A DNA stretch of 64,000 nt from Letharia columbiana (Eukaryota > Ascomycota > Lecanoromycetes > Lecanorales > Parmeliaceae). Below are positions 50,238 through 64,000 of this stretch, piece after piece (within the stretch, counting starts at the first letter, position 1; every line of letters starts with the position of its first letter). The DNA lies in the NCBI RefSeq assembly GCF_014066305.1, contig NW_023501168.1:1-64000 (forward strand). Reading direction: 5' to 3'. The position numbers were made by a program, and so were the translations under genes. Below the pieces are notes generated by a model. That model made no database searches. It was not told the origin of the DNA and saw only the letters and a program-made list of their open reading frames with translations.

Positions 50238-53200
50238 AGGTACGTTCTAGGGGCGCTGGCAGCGGCGTTTAGCTGGTAGTACTCGAGTTTATATATAGTA
50301 TCTTAACGTAATAACTCTAAGGGCTTAGTACCTAAGGAATCCAGCTATAGATTCTCGACTATTTTCTAATAAAATACCTCTATACCTCTATTAAATATCT
50401 AAAAAGAATAAATAACTATATAATAGACGAAGTCTTTTTATTATTTTAATAAATTACTTTATTTAATACCTCGCTATTACTATATTATCCTCTAAAGCGT
50501 ATATATATTATAACGCGAAAAACTTTTCTATTAGATTAAGATAGTTAAAAGGAATAACGATTAAAATTTAAGGGCTAAGGGTTTTATTAGAAGATATATT
50601 TTAAAAAATCTAAATTAAAATATAATATAGATAATTAATATATTATATCGATCGTTAATATAACGCTATAATATTAATATCTAACTCTATTAAGATTATT
50701 ATAAAAGAGTCTTTCTTAAATCGAGAATTTAAAATTATTAATAAATAATTTATTAAGAATTAGTTAAGTAACGAAGTAGTATAAGAAAATAGTATATTAT
50801 TAAAACGTAGTCTATTTTTAAATAAGCTATAATCTAATAATAAAGTAAACCTAATATCTATTAAATCTTATTAATCTTCTCTCTCTCGATATAAAAAATA
50901 TTTTAATCTAAGTTTTTTAAAGGGGTAAGTCGCTAATAAAAAGAATATTAATTAATACACATTAAAGAAGAAGAAAAGAAGAAAGCGAAAGAGAGCTAAG
51001 AAGAATAAATAATGCGAGAAGAGATAAAAGATAATAGAGGAGTTAAGGTAAAGGGAAGAAAACTTTTTTAGCTCTATAAATTCTATAAATAGAATTATTA
51101 ATCGTAAGACTACGATAGACTAATAGGAAAAAATAATCTCTCTATTCTTATCGTTTAAAATATTAATCTTTAAATAAAATCGAGTTAATATTCTTAACTC
51201 TCTTTAATTATTAATAAAGAAAAAGATAAAGAAGGCTTAGCTATAGAAGATAAGTTCGATTTATACTTTATCTTTAATAGTAAAGAAGCGAGATATCGAG
51301 AGAAGTAGCTTTATTAAGTTATATTAAATCGAAGTTTAGATCTAGACTAAAACTTTTATATATATTAATATAAAAGAGTAGAGTAATATTTATTTAATAT
51401 AGTAAGAAAGAAGAAGATATCGCCGCTTTAGCGATATTAGCTCTTAAAGATAATAAATAGTTTTATTTAAAAATACTATTCGAACTATAAGAAAAGTAGA
51501 ATAAACTAATTTTAAAATAAATTATAAAGAGATTAAAGAAGATTATAAAGCTTAAAAATATAATATTTATAAAATCTTATAATGTTAAAAACTAAATAAT
51601 ATACTATTACTTTTCTATAATTATTAAAGAAGCTAAAAATTAAAGCTTTTATATTAATATTTTAATTATAAATATTATTAAATATTATATAAAAGAGCTT
51701 TAAGTATATATAATAAATAAGAGTTCGCTAAACGCTATAGATTTTTATTTTTTAGCTATATAGATAGTAAAGATAAAGAACTTTAAGGGCTTAAAATTTT
51801 AATTAATATATTAGAAGTTTAAAGGCGTTATAAGTAGTAAGATCGTAGTTATTTTTAAAAAAAGCTTTAAAATATATAGCTTCGAGTTTATAATTAGATA
51901 ATTAAGATCGAAATATAATAAAGCGTTTAGTATTAGATTTAGACTAATAAATCTAATTAAGATATATAATATTTATAGAAAAGCGTATTTAATAATTAAG
52001 TGTAAGGAATTATAGGCGCTTAAATCTATAAATATTATAAAGTTCTTTCTTATAAAGAATAGATTTATTATATTATAATTATAATTATATATAAGATATA
52101 AATAATCTTACTTAATATTTATTTAATTTTAAATCTAGATTATTTTAGAAAAATATATAATATAATATAGAGTTATAGAATTAATATTCTACTACTTTAA
52201 GAGATAAACCTATTTAATAAAATTACGAAATATTATAAAAGATTATTTTTATAAATAGTTATTATAATCTATCAAGTCGAAAAAAATAAAGTCGCTATTA
52301 TTATAAATATTAAATTTATAAAATAATAGAGAGATAAAGATTTAAATTATATTCTTTATAAAGGGGGTAATAAAAGAATTTTAATTTACGAGATTAAATA
52401 TAAAGAATATATACTTATAATAATATTAATATACGCTTTAATTAAAGAAATTATAAAACTATTATAACTAAAAGCGAATATAAAAACGCTTAAATAAATA
52501 TCGCTATAAACGTCTTATAATATAATAGAGAAAGACTAAAATCTTACGCTAGTCGCTATAAATAAAATCTTTATAATCTCTTTACCCTCTCTTATAGCTA
52601 TAAGCGCTATTCGAATTATTATTAAAGCTTAAAAAAGATAGAATATATTATCTAATAGACGGTTAAAGAATTTAAAACTCGAATTTTAAAGTTTTTATAT
52701 ACTTCTTAAGCGATAGAATCTTAGTTTTTAGAATTAATTAAATTTATATTTAAGATAATTAGATAGAAGAGTTAAAGAATTAAAAGATAGCGTTTAATAA
52801 ATTATTTATTAATTATAAGACTATAATAGTTATAATAAGAATAATCTTTATAGCTATTTAAGAATCTAGGCGATAAAGATTATCGCTTTTATTTCTATAA
52901 AGAAATTAAATATAAGCTTTATATTTAAAGATATTATAAATACTTTTAAAAGAAAACTCGATAAAAGAGTAAATAATTTATAAGATATTAATAGCGTAAT
53001 TTATAAAACGTATTATAAAGAATAATTATAAGGCGGATTAGAAAGTTAAGTATAATTTATAATATAATCGCCTATAACTATAAAAGAAAAGATATCTTAA
53101 ATTATTAAATTTCGAATTAGAGAAAAAAATAATAATTATTAAAACGCGCGAGGAATAGCTTATAGATATATATAATTAATTCTATTTCTATAATACTATA

Positions 53201-56200
53201 ATTAAATATCTTATTCTTAATAAGAAGCTAATAAGATAATTTTTCGCGAAGGCTAAATATATAAATTATAGCTTTATCGAGATTTTAAAGAATAATTAAA
53301 AAGAGATATATATAGACTTAAAAGATATTCTTAGAGTAGTAATAGATTATTATTAAAATCTCTATAATATAAAACCCTTAAATAAAGACGCTTAAAATGA
53401 GATTTTATAATATATAATAAATCGAGTAAACTCGATAAATACTATTAAAATAAAGAACTCTATTAAAGCTTAAGAGATATAAGTTATTATTCGCTAAGCG
53501 TTTTTAAGAATCTCGCTAGATAAAGACGGCCTTTCAAGTAAAGTTCTATAAAATTATTATAAGATATAAGAAGAAGAAGAAGAGGGAAATCTCGATTATC
53601 ATCGCGCGATTAATTTTCTTTTATAATTAGATATAGTGAAAGTAAAAACTCCTAAAGTATTAAACGAATAAGATTTTTATTATTCTTTTCAAGAATAAAG
53701 ATAAATAAATCGATATTAAGAATTATCGTTCTCTATTTATTATAAATATAGATTATAAAATCTTTATAAATATTTTAATATAATATTTAGTAAAGGCTTT
53801 AGACGAGGTAATTAGTAAATAATAATTAATCTTTTTATTAAAGAGACTTATTAATAATAATATTAAAATAATTTAATACTTAATAATTAAGTATAAATCT
53901 ATTAAGAAGTCGTTATAGAAGTAAGAGAAAATCGCTATTCTCTTTTTCGATTAGAAAAAAGTATATAATTAAGTTAATTACGAGTTTCTTCTAGCGATTC
54001 TAAAAGAATTAGATATATTTAAGAAATTTATTACTTAAATATAGCTTATCTATAAAAAAATTAAGATTAAGATCTATATTAATAGCTATATTAGAGAAAT
54101 AATTATAATATAAAATAATATAAAATAAGAGAATTCTCTAAGTTATCCTTTATTTATAATTATAATTAAAGATTTAATTTAATATATCGCCTATAACTCT
54201 TAAATCTCGAGGATATAAATAAAAAATAGAATATTAAAGATAATAATATATATCGATAATATTATAATCGTTATATAATTTTAAAAAGAAATAGATATTA
54301 TAATAATAATCTTAAAGATTTATTACGCCGTAACCGACGCGAGAATTAATTAAAATAAATTATATATACTATATATAGAAAATATCGCTTATATTTATAT
54401 TATTAATATAAAGGAAATTTTCTTTAATAACTTTTATAAATATTTAAAGATATCGATTAAGATAGATATTAATTATTAATTAAATAATTTTTAGACTAAA
54501 ATCTTATAAAAGATTAAGAAATTAATATAAAACTAATCGTGATTTTATCTATCTCTTAAGAGTAGAGTAATAATTAAAATTATCTTTATAATATCCCTTT
54601 TTAGATTCGCTCTACGATTTTTATATATATTCTTAGCGATATATAACGAGTTAGAAAAAAAATATTATAAGTTAATATAAAATAATAAAGTCTAAAATAT
54701 TATCCGTGATCTTTACGTTTATTATTAGATAAAAGAGAATAAAGTTAAGGTAATTAATCTATAAGCTATTATTAATAAAAGCGTTATAGCTATAATTAGT
54801 AGAGTAATTAACTTTTTTAAATTAGTATAAACTATTCTAATTAAAGATATTCTAATATTATATATCTAAAGCTCTTTATATATCTCGGCGTTTATTAATT
54901 TTTAAATAACTCGATTCTTTAATTAGTTTAATTATATTTTAAAGTTAATATAAGCTATCTAATAGCGATAAAAAAAGATATCTATATAAATTCTTTAAGT
55001 TAAATCTCTTTTAATTATTATAAAACTATTAATAACGCTAATATTCTATTATTTATTATTAGAAAAAATCGATTTAGAGAATATAAAAAAGTTTAATTCT
55101 AAGATTTAGCGAGCTCTATAAAATAAGAATATTAGAGTCTTAGAAGATATATAAAACTCGATATACGCGATTTTAATAGTTTTAGCTAGAATAGTATATA
55201 ATAAATACTCTTTTTAGATCGACTATATTATTAATAAATTAATTTTTAATACTATTTTATTAAATTAGCGCTTATTACTCTTATTCTTATATATATAAAA
55301 ACTAGATATACTTTAATAGAAATACTTTATAGAGATTAATAATTATCTTATTTCTCTATCGAAGATTAGCTTTTAATAAATCTATTTTATAATTTTAGAT
55401 AAAAGATTAAAAGCTATTAATTTTAGCGATAGAATTAAGAATTTTATTCTTATTTATTAATATCGCTATAAATTAAGAATCTCGATAAATAAAATATAAG
55501 TTACGATTTATAATAAGTTTAAAATATTATATATAGAGAATCTTCTTTAACGATTACTTTATAAGAAGATTTAATTAAGAATTAATTTTACTTAAATATC
55601 GATATAATAATAATTATATCTTATTTATAGTATTAATTAATTTTTATTTTATATATAAATTAAATATATAATATCGAAAGCGATATAAAAAGAGTTTATT
55701 ATTATTTTAGATCGATTAACCCTTAACTCGATATTCGAAATAAAAATTATTAATAAGATAATCGCTTTTATAATACTTAACTTTAATTTAAGAAATATTA
55801 ATAAGAGATAATAAGATATCCTCTATTAGGCTACTATTTAATCTTTATAAAAATATTATCTATTATATAATTTTAGTAATCTAATTATATATTAATTTTT
55901 AGATATTACTCAAAGTTATTATTAAATTCTAATTCGAAAGTAGATTCTTATAAATCGGGTTTTATATCTTTATAAGAGATATTAAACTAAGAAGTATAAT
56001 ATATAAATATTTAAGAATCTTTAAAATAAGTTTCTTAATCGAATAAAGATTTATAAAGACTCTATTTATATAATATCTTATTCTTTTATAATAATAAATT
56101 AAATTAAGCGAAAAATAATAGAGATAATTAAAAAGTTAAATAATATTATAAAGAATTAGAATATAGATATTAGTAATATTAGCGATTAGAATAAATTAGC

Positions 56201-56455
56201 GAACCTAAATCTATTATTTAAATAATCTCTTTATTTTATTTACCTCTTTTTATCTCTAATTTATTTAATTTAGCGTTAATTTAATAAAGTTACTTAATAT
56301 AATCTCTCTCTATAAAGGCCTTCGCGTAATACTCTATATATACTCAAGCGCGAGCTGATTTACAGGTTCGAGTCCCTATAGATTTTTAGATGGAGTACCT
56401 TTATTAAGGCGGCTATCTCAGCTAAATAGCCGAATAAAATAAATAACTTTCAAAT
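50238..56455 (+). mobile_element. R6 repeat family, copy 2 (complete, least mutated leader)
   Basis: Full-length partner of 14318-20535. The first 120 bases keep more G and C (TTCTAGGGGCGCTGGCAGCG) than copy 1. Near the 3' end (about 56360-56372) it has GGTTCGAGTCCC, identical to an RNA polymerase III B-box. Copy 1 has 'gagtttaagtccc' at the same place. It ends in the same A-rich tail, followed directly by Gypsy-3 sequence, so it may be inserted in that element. Confidence 0.72.
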
Positions 56456-58165
56456 CAATCATTAATTTAGAATTATTTTATATACTAGATAAAAGATTAA
56501 ATTACTTATATATTCTTAAATTATTAACTTATAAAGTCTTAAAGTATAATTATAATTATTATATCTAAAAGAATATATATCGAATATATAATCGACTTTA
56601 TAGTTTAATATACTTTTCGAAGATATAGAAGATAATCTAAAAAGTATATTAATAGTTATCTAATATATTAATTATTAAAACCCTCTTAATAATTATTATA
56701 TAAATAATTTTAATTAATAAAAAGTTTCTAATAGCCGTTAAAAGAATTATTTATAGACTTTATAATTAGATTATCTCTAATTTTTAATAAATATAATTAT
56801 ATCTTAATAGTTATTAATAAATTTTTTAAATTCGTTTAATTAATATTAGAGAATAAGAAAGATATAATAAAAATTTAAGCGGCTCGATATTTCGATCAGA
56901 TCTATAGATTTTAGAAGATCCCCTATAAATTAATCTTCGATTAAAACTTTAAATTTATTAGTATATTCTAGAGAATATTATTTTTAAAATATAAGATAAT
57001 ATTTAAAATAATAACGACTTATTATTCTTCGATAAATAGATAAATAAAATATATAAATTAAATAATAGAGACGGCTTTATAATATCTACTCGTCGATAAA
57101 TATAAAAAAAATTAGAATATTCTATTATTAAAAGTAAAATATTTCTTAAATATTATAGAGAACGCCTTAACTTCTATTATTTCTTTTAAAGCCCTCTATA
57201 AAGTTAAATTTAGAGATTTTCTAATAAATATAATCTTAGATAGAGATTTAATATTTATAAACTTTATTAAAACTTAAAAGATAATTTATAATAATATTTC
57301 TAACGCTATTAAGCTTATATAAACTAAGATAATTACTTAATATAATATTAAATATAAAATTCTTAATTTAATTAAGAGTATATATCTTAAATTAATTAAA
57401 ACTAAAGATATAGACTATTATATCCCTAAAAATTCCTTATTATTTACTAAAAAAGTCGATTTATATAAAATTCCTAAAAAGATTAATACTTTAATCTATA
57501 AGCTAAAACTTCCTCTTAATATATCTAAAGTTTATTCGATTATTTTAATTATTTATCTAAAGTAAGATTAAATTAAACTCCTTTTAATAAAGAAATATCT
57601 CTTTTTATATTTATAATTATTAAAAAATAAGAGGAGTATATAATAGAGAAGATTATATATCGAAAAAAACGAGGGAAGAAGAATAAATATCATATACGCT
57701 AAAAAGAATACTTTGAAATTATTTAGAAATCTACTAATATACTTTCGAGAGGATATATTAGAAATAATTAAGAAATTCGAGAAGTTAAGAATATAAAAAT
57801 AAGGTTATAGATTCTCGCTTTCTTCTCTATATTTATAAAATAAGTAAATTAAATTAAGATAAAATTAAATCTTTTTACTATTATATTTCTATCTTTATTT
57901 ATATAAATATATCTATATCTTATATTAATTTAATAATATTCTACTCTAATTATATTTTATATCTATTAATATATAAATATTATTTATATAAATATTATCG
58001 CTATAATTTACTTAAAAATAACGACGCTTTCGTTTTTTATTTTTTATGCTAATATAATCTATTAAAAGCTTGATGTATAAATATAAAAATATCTCTAAAT
58101 AAGGAGATTAACTCTTATTTAATTAATTAATTATAAATTAAAAGTAAATAATAGCTATATCTAAT
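56456..58165 (+). mobile_element. Gypsy-3, second copy (integrase to 3' end)
   Basis: Starts within the integrase N-terminal region right after R6 copy 2 and continues through the integrase core to about 58165. It lacks both the gene island and the TRIM, so it is the reference 'empty' version for 26736/38581 and for 39283/40176. No LTR was recognised at its right end. Confidence 0.78.
56462..57110 (+). pseudogene. Gypsy-3 integrase relic
   Basis: Plus-strand frame reads SKKYINSYLIYQLLKPS (about 56640-56690), the zinc-binding C-x2-C of the integrase with both Cys turned into Tyr by G-to-A changes. It is followed by DFIIRLSLIF, YILIVINKFFKFV (the VVVDxFSKF block, catalytic Asp to Asn), ARYFDQIYRF and an IFD-stop-NFKFIS block (the SDRDxxFxS region). 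Stops are frequent. These are the ordered blocks of a Ty3/Gypsy integrase. Confidence 0.82.
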
Positions 58166-60601
58166 TTGCGTTTCTTAGTATAAACTATTATTATCTAAAA
58201 TTTACTTAAAAAGAAATCTAAAAAAAATATCTTTCTAATATTTCTATATTTTTAAAGATTTAAAGAAATATTATAATCTATATTTCTTAGTATAGACGAC
58301 TTTAAAGGTTATTTGATATCGATTTTATAATATAATAACGCGGTACTTCTTAATTATCTCGCTAAATCTAAATTTAAAAATCTTTTTAAACTTTATAATA
58401 GAATTTTTATAGTATTAAATAATTAATATCTCTACTTCTTAATTTAAAATACTTTATAATTATTAATTCGAAAAGTACTTTATTATATTATAAATAAAGC
58501 CCTTTAATTAGTTATTAATAATATTATTATACTTTTAAATTTTAATAAAATTCTCTACTAAATAAAAGAAGACGTTAGTCGCTATTCTTTTATCTCTTTA
58601 TTTATTTATATTTTCGATTATAATAATTATTCTCTATTTAATACTTTTTAATTAATTTAAATAAAGACTTACGCGAAGATATTAAAGTAGCTAGAAATTT
58701 TAAAAGCTTTTTATATTTACTATTTAAAAGATCATTAAAAAAGTATTAATCTATAAAATAAAGATAAGAACTTCTTATTTTTAAACTATAATAACTATTT
58801 AAAGATTCGCTATAAAGTATTATTAATTATAATTTTAAGAATAGATTAAGTCTTAAATTATTTTAGAGAAATAATTAATATTACTTCGAAAATCGCTTTT
58901 AGCTATATTAATTTTTAGAGTTTTTAATAAATTATTTTTAAAAACGCGGATAAAGCTTTTTAGTATATTTATAATAATTTAAAAAAATTATTAAATATAG
59001 ACTAAAGCTAAGACTAGAGTAACTTCTTATTATATTTCTTATTAACTCTAGATCTAGCTATATTAGCGCTTTAAGCGCTAAAAAATCTAAATTACTTATT
59101 TAATATAATCTTTATTATTTTAAAAAGATTTAAAATCTTAATAATCGATATAAAAAATAGAAATATTTTTATTACTTATTAAAATCTCGATAAATTAATA
59201 AATCGCTAGATTTTTAATAATTTAAATAATAAAGAAAAGTTTAAGAATATTATATTATAACTTTAAACTAACTATATTAAGAAGTTAGAGTAATCTATTA
59301 TTAATAGATTTTCTATTTATATTATTATCGATATTATTAATAATATTACTAAAAAGAAATTTCTTCTCTATTATAAAATCTTTATAATCTTATTTAATTT
59401 TTAAAAGTTTTATATAATAAAATTATATATTAAAAATAAATTTAAATTTTAAAAATTTAACTTTAATTTAAAAGAGTAATTAATTTAAAACTTTATATTT
59501 TATAAAATATTAATTATATAAATAAATAAAAATAGCGTTAAACGCTTTATTATATAAAATATATATTAATTATATAAAAATCTTAAAGAGCGTATAAAGC
59601 TTATATATAAGATCTATTTTATCGCTTAAAAGAGTATAAAAAATAGAATATACTCTAATAAACTCGTAAAAGACGCTAGAGAAAAGATGATATAATACTA
59701 TTATCTAAAAGACGTTTATTTAAATAACTATAGAATTTTAGAAAATTAAGATATTCTAAAAATCCTTTTACTAAATAAATAATAGAGATTTAAGAAGTCG
59801 TAATTTCTTTTAATTTTATATCTTAATTAAATATTAACTATAATTTTAATATTAAGCTCTCTTAAATAGACTTTATTAAAAGCTTTATTAATTAATATCT
59901 TATTTTTAATTATATAGCTAATCTTATTTTTAAGCTTTATCTTAATATTATTAATAATAAATTTTTTAAAAATTAGATTTTTTAAAAGTAAGATATTAAT
60001 AGAGTTAAGAATAATAGAGATTAGATTATTTAAATAAGTTATTAATCTATCTATTATTATTATCTTTATTAATTATAAAATTTAAACTTTAATAATCTTT
60101 AATTTATATTAAAATAACGCGATAGTAATTCTAGCGAATAAATTTTTAATATTAAAGATAATAATTATTATAATAAATAGAAAGTAGATTAAATAAAATA
60201 TTAATATTATTTTATAAAAAAGCGATAACGCTATTAAGACTCTCGCTGCGGAGTTTTTAAATATAAAATCTCTAATTATTTAATATAAAAATTAGAATTT
60301 TAGAATTTTCTTAATACTTAACGAATAAATAAGCCTAGAAAACTATATCTAAATCGATAAAATTTCTAATATTAATATTAAATACCTATCTTCTTATTAA
60401 TACTTTTTATTTACTTTAATATTCGAGATAAGCTTTTTTTTTTTTAAAAAAGAAGATATTATAATTATAGCTATATCTATTAATACTATAGCTTAATATA
60501 AACTAATATAACTTAGCGCTTAATATAGCTTAGTACTCGATACTTTAGCTATAGCTTAACACTCGATATCTTAGTAATAGCTTTTCTTCTTTTAGAAGTA
60601 T
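58166..60601. repeat. RIPed unclassified sequence
   Basis: 2.4 kb of AT-rich, RIP-biased sequence without readable frames on either strand. The right edge (about 60490-60590) has a short repeat built on CTTAGTACTCGATA / GCTTAACACTCGATA. No family could be assigned. Confidence 0.45.
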
Positions 60602-63600
60602 CGCCGACGATGATAGTACGTTCTAGGGGCGCTAGCAGCGGCGTCTAGTTAATAGTATTTAAGTTTATATATAATATCTTAACGTAATAACTCTAAGGGT
60701 TTAGTATCTAAGGAATTTAGCTATAAACTCTTAGCTATTTTCTAATAAAATATCTCTATATCTCTATTAAATATTTAAAAAAAACGAATAATTATATAAT
60801 AGACGAAGTCTTTTTATTATTCTAATAGATTACTTTACTTAATATCTCGCTATCGCTATATTACTCTTTAAAACGTATATATATTATAACGCGAAAAACT
60901 TTTTTATTAAAATAAAGTAGCTAAAAGAGATAATAATTAAGATTTAAGAATTAAGAATCTTATTAGAAAATATATTTTAAAAAATCTAAATTAAAATATA
61001 ATATAGATAATTAATATATTATATTAATTATTAATATAACGCTATAATATTAATATCTAACTCTATTAAAATTATTATAAAAGAATCTTTCTTAAATTAA
61101 TAACTTAAAATTATTAATAAATAATTTATTAAGAATTAATTAAATAATAAAGTAATATAAGAAAATAATATATTATTAAGACGTAGTTTATTTTTAAATA
61201 AATTATAATCTAATAATAAAGTAAATCTAATATCTATTAAATTTTATTAATCTTTTTTCTTTCGATATAAGAAATATTTTAATTTAAGTTTTTTAGAAAA
61301 ATAAATTATTAATAAAGAGAATATTAATTAATATACGCTAGAGAAGAAGAAAAGAAAGAATAAAAGAGAGCTAAGAAGAATAAGTAATATAAAAAAAGAT
61401 AAGAGATAGTAAAGGAGTTAAGATAAAGGGGAGAAGATTTTTTTTAATTTTATAAATTTTATAAATAGAACTATTAATCGTAAGACTGCGATAGATTAAT
61501 AAGAGAAATAATTCTTTTATCTTTATTATTTAAAATATTAATCTTTAAATAAGATCGAGTTAATATTCTTAACTTTTCTTAATTATTAATAAAGAAAAAG
61601 ATAAAGAAGATTTAACTATAGAAGATAAGTTTAATTTATACTTTATCTTTAATAATAAGAAGTAAAATATCGAGAAAAGTAATTTTATTAAATTATATTA
61701 AATCGAAGTTTAGATCTAGATTAAAATCTTTATATATATTAATATAAAAGAATAAAGTAATACTTATTCGCTATAGTAAGAAAGAGAGAGATATCGTTAT
61801 TTTAGTAATATCGGCTCTTAAAAATAATAGATAGCTTTATCTAAAAATATTATTTAAATTATAAAAAAAAATAAAAAAAATAACTCTAAAATAAATTATA
61901 AAAAAATTAAAAAAGATTATAAAGCTTAAAAATATAATATTTATAAAACTTTATAACGTTAAAGACTAAATAATATATTATTATTTTATAATTATTAAAG
62001 AAATTAAGAATTAAAGCTTTTATATTAATATTTTAATTATAAATATTATTAAATATTATATAAGAGAGTTTTAAGTATATATAACGAATAAGAGTTTACT
62101 AGATATTATAGATTTTTATCTTCTAATTATATAGATAGTAGAGATAAAAAACTTTAAGAATTTAAAATTCTAATTAATATATTAAAAGTTTAAGAGCGTT
62201 ACGAGTAATAAGATTATAATTATTTTTAAAAAAAGTTTTAAAGTATATAGCTTTAAGTTTATAATTAAATAATTAAAATTAAAATATAATAAAGCGTTTA
62301 GCGTTAGATTTAAATTAATAAATTTAATTAAAATATATAATATTTATAAAAAAGCGTATTTAATAATTAAGTATAAGAAATTATAAATATTAAAATCTAT
62401 AAATATTATAAAGTTCTTTTTATAAAAAAATTAAATTTATTATATTATAATTATAACTATATATAAGATATAAATAATCTTATTTAATATTTATTTAATT
62501 TTAAATCTAGATTATTTTAGAAAAATATATAATATAATATAAAGTTATAGAATTAATATTCTATTACTTTAAGAGATAAATCTATTTAATAAAATTACGA
62601 AATATTATAAAAGATTATTTCTATAAATAGCTATTATAATCTATCGAGTTAAAAAAAATAGAATTATTATTATTATAAATATTAAATTTATAAAATAATA
62701 GAGAGATAGAAACTTAGATTATATTCTTTATAAAGAAGATAATAAAAGAATTTTAATTTATAGAATTAAATATAAAGAATATATATTTATAATAATATTA
62801 ATATATATCTTAATTAAAGAGAATATAAAACTATTATAATTAAAAGTAAATATAGAAGCGCTTAAATAAATATTATTATAAATATTTTATAACGTAGTAG
62901 AGGGAGATTAAAACTTTACGCTAATCGCTATAGATAAAGCCTTTATAATCCCCTCGCCGCCTTTATAATTATAAGTATTATTTAAATTATTATTAAAGCT
63001 TAAAAAAGATAGAGTATATTATCTAATAAATAATTAGAGAATTTAAAATTTAAATTTTAAAGTTTTTATATATTTCTTAGATAATAAAACTTTAATTTCT
63101 AGAATTAATTAAATCTATATTTAAGATAACTAAATAAAAGAATCGAAGAGTTAAGAGATAGCGTTTAATAAATTATTTATTAACTATAAGATTATAATAA
63201 CTATAATAAGAATAACCTCTATAATTACTTAAAAATCTAAGTGGTAAAAATTATTACTCTTATTTCTATAAAGAAATTAAATATAAGTCTTATATTTAAA
63301 AATATTATAAATATTTTTAGAGGAAAATTCGATAAAAGAGTAGATAATTTATAAGATATTAATAATATAATTTATAAAATATATTATAAAGAATAATTAT
63401 AGGGCGAATTAGAAAGTTAAGTATAATCTATAGCGTAATTATCTATAACTATAAAAGAAAAGATATTTTAAATTATTAAATTTTAAATTAGAGAAAAGAA
63501 TAGTAATTATTAAAACGCGTAAGAAATAGCTTATAGATATATATAATTAATTCTATTTCTATAATATTATAGCTAAATATCTTATTCTTAATAAGAAATT

Positions 63601-64000
63601 AATAAAATAATTTTTTATAAAGGCTAAGTATATAAATTATAGCTTTATTAAGACTTTAAAGAATAATTAAAAAAAGATATATATAAATTTAAAAGATATT
63701 CTTAGAATAGTAATAGACTACTATTAAAATCTTTATAATATAAAATCCTTAGACGAGAGCGCTTAAGACGAAATTCTACGATATATAATAGATCGAATAA
63801 GCTCGATAGATATTATTAAAATAAAAAGTCTTATTAAAGCTCGAGAGATATAGGCCGCTATTTATCGAGTATTCTTAAAAATCTTATTAGATAAAGATAA
63901 TTTTTTAAGCGAGTTTTATAAGACTATTATAAGATATAAGAAGAAGAAAAAAGAGAAAATCTTAATTATTATTATATAATTAATTTTCTTTTATAATTAA
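60602..64000 (+). mobile_element. R6 repeat family, copy 3 (cut by window end)
   Basis: Aligns with the first 3.4 kb of the R6 copies at 14318 and 50238. It shares with copy 1 a few extra bases at the start (GATGATA before the CGTTCTAG leader), which puts the true 5' end near 60602. It is strongly RIPed. Confidence 0.72.

Noticed and set aside
56355..56380. tRNA gene or tRNA-like fold at GGTTCGAGTCCC
   Set aside because: The flanking bases do not form a T-stem (ACAGG against CCCTA) and no acceptor or anticodon stems are visible. Only the B-box word matches.

Overview
The window comes from a filamentous ascomycete (Pezizomycotina) with a genome divided into two base compositions. About 52 kb (1-26736 and 38581-64000) is extremely AT-rich, almost lacks CA and TG dinucleotides, keeps some CG and CT, and is full of stop codons. 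This is the mark of repeat-induced point mutation (RIP, CpA to TpA). Inside it lies one sharply bounded 11.8 kb island (26737-38580) of normal composition. The island holds three long, intact, intron-containing genes.

AT-rich layout. 1-7062: a minus-strand Ty3/Gypsy relic with LTRs at both ends. 7066-14105: a second minus-strand Ty3/Gypsy relic from another lineage. 14104-14313: a poly-A stretch that looks like an assembly artefact. 14318-20535, 50238-56455 and 60602-64000: three copies of one unclassified family of about 6.2 kb. 20536-26736 and 38581-40798: left and right arms of a third, plus-strand Ty3/Gypsy element (Gypsy-3); part of another copy lies at 56456-58165. A small non-autonomous LTR element (TRIM-like, 0.9-1.1 kb) occurs three times (24214-25321, 39283-40176, 46221-47180). 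Its first copy is much less mutated and sits inside the Gypsy-3 reverse transcriptase.

The island. Gene A (minus strand, 27248-28851) encodes an unrecognised nuclear-looking protein with four 19-residue repeats. Gene B (plus, 29502-33039, four coding exons) encodes a SNF2-type superfamily 2 ATPase with all core motifs. Gene C (plus, 33751-37748, three exons) encodes a Tnp2-like (CACTA/EnSpm-type) transposase. A and B diverge from a 650 bp intergenic region; B and C are in tandem. Both ends of the island carry arrays of 11-bp-spaced AACGGTT/AACCGTT-type words, including a short terminal inverted repeat, as expected of transposase-binding subterminal repeats. I read the island as a multi-gene DNA transposon or a decayed derivative, inserted into the Gypsy-3 integrase. 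Compared with the other Gypsy-3 copy, about 360 bp of integrase sequence is missing at the insertion point. A short word (TGCCGCAGGCTTCC and variants, either strand) is scattered through coding exons, introns and spacers of the island only. It forms tandem arrays in two helicase introns and supplies part of the peptide repeats.

How the genes may work together is inference. The transposase would recognise the phased terminal words. The SNF2 ATPase could remodel chromatin at donor or target DNA. Protein A could be a DNA-binding or accessory factor. The island shows little RIP, which suggests it is recent or single-copy in this genome.
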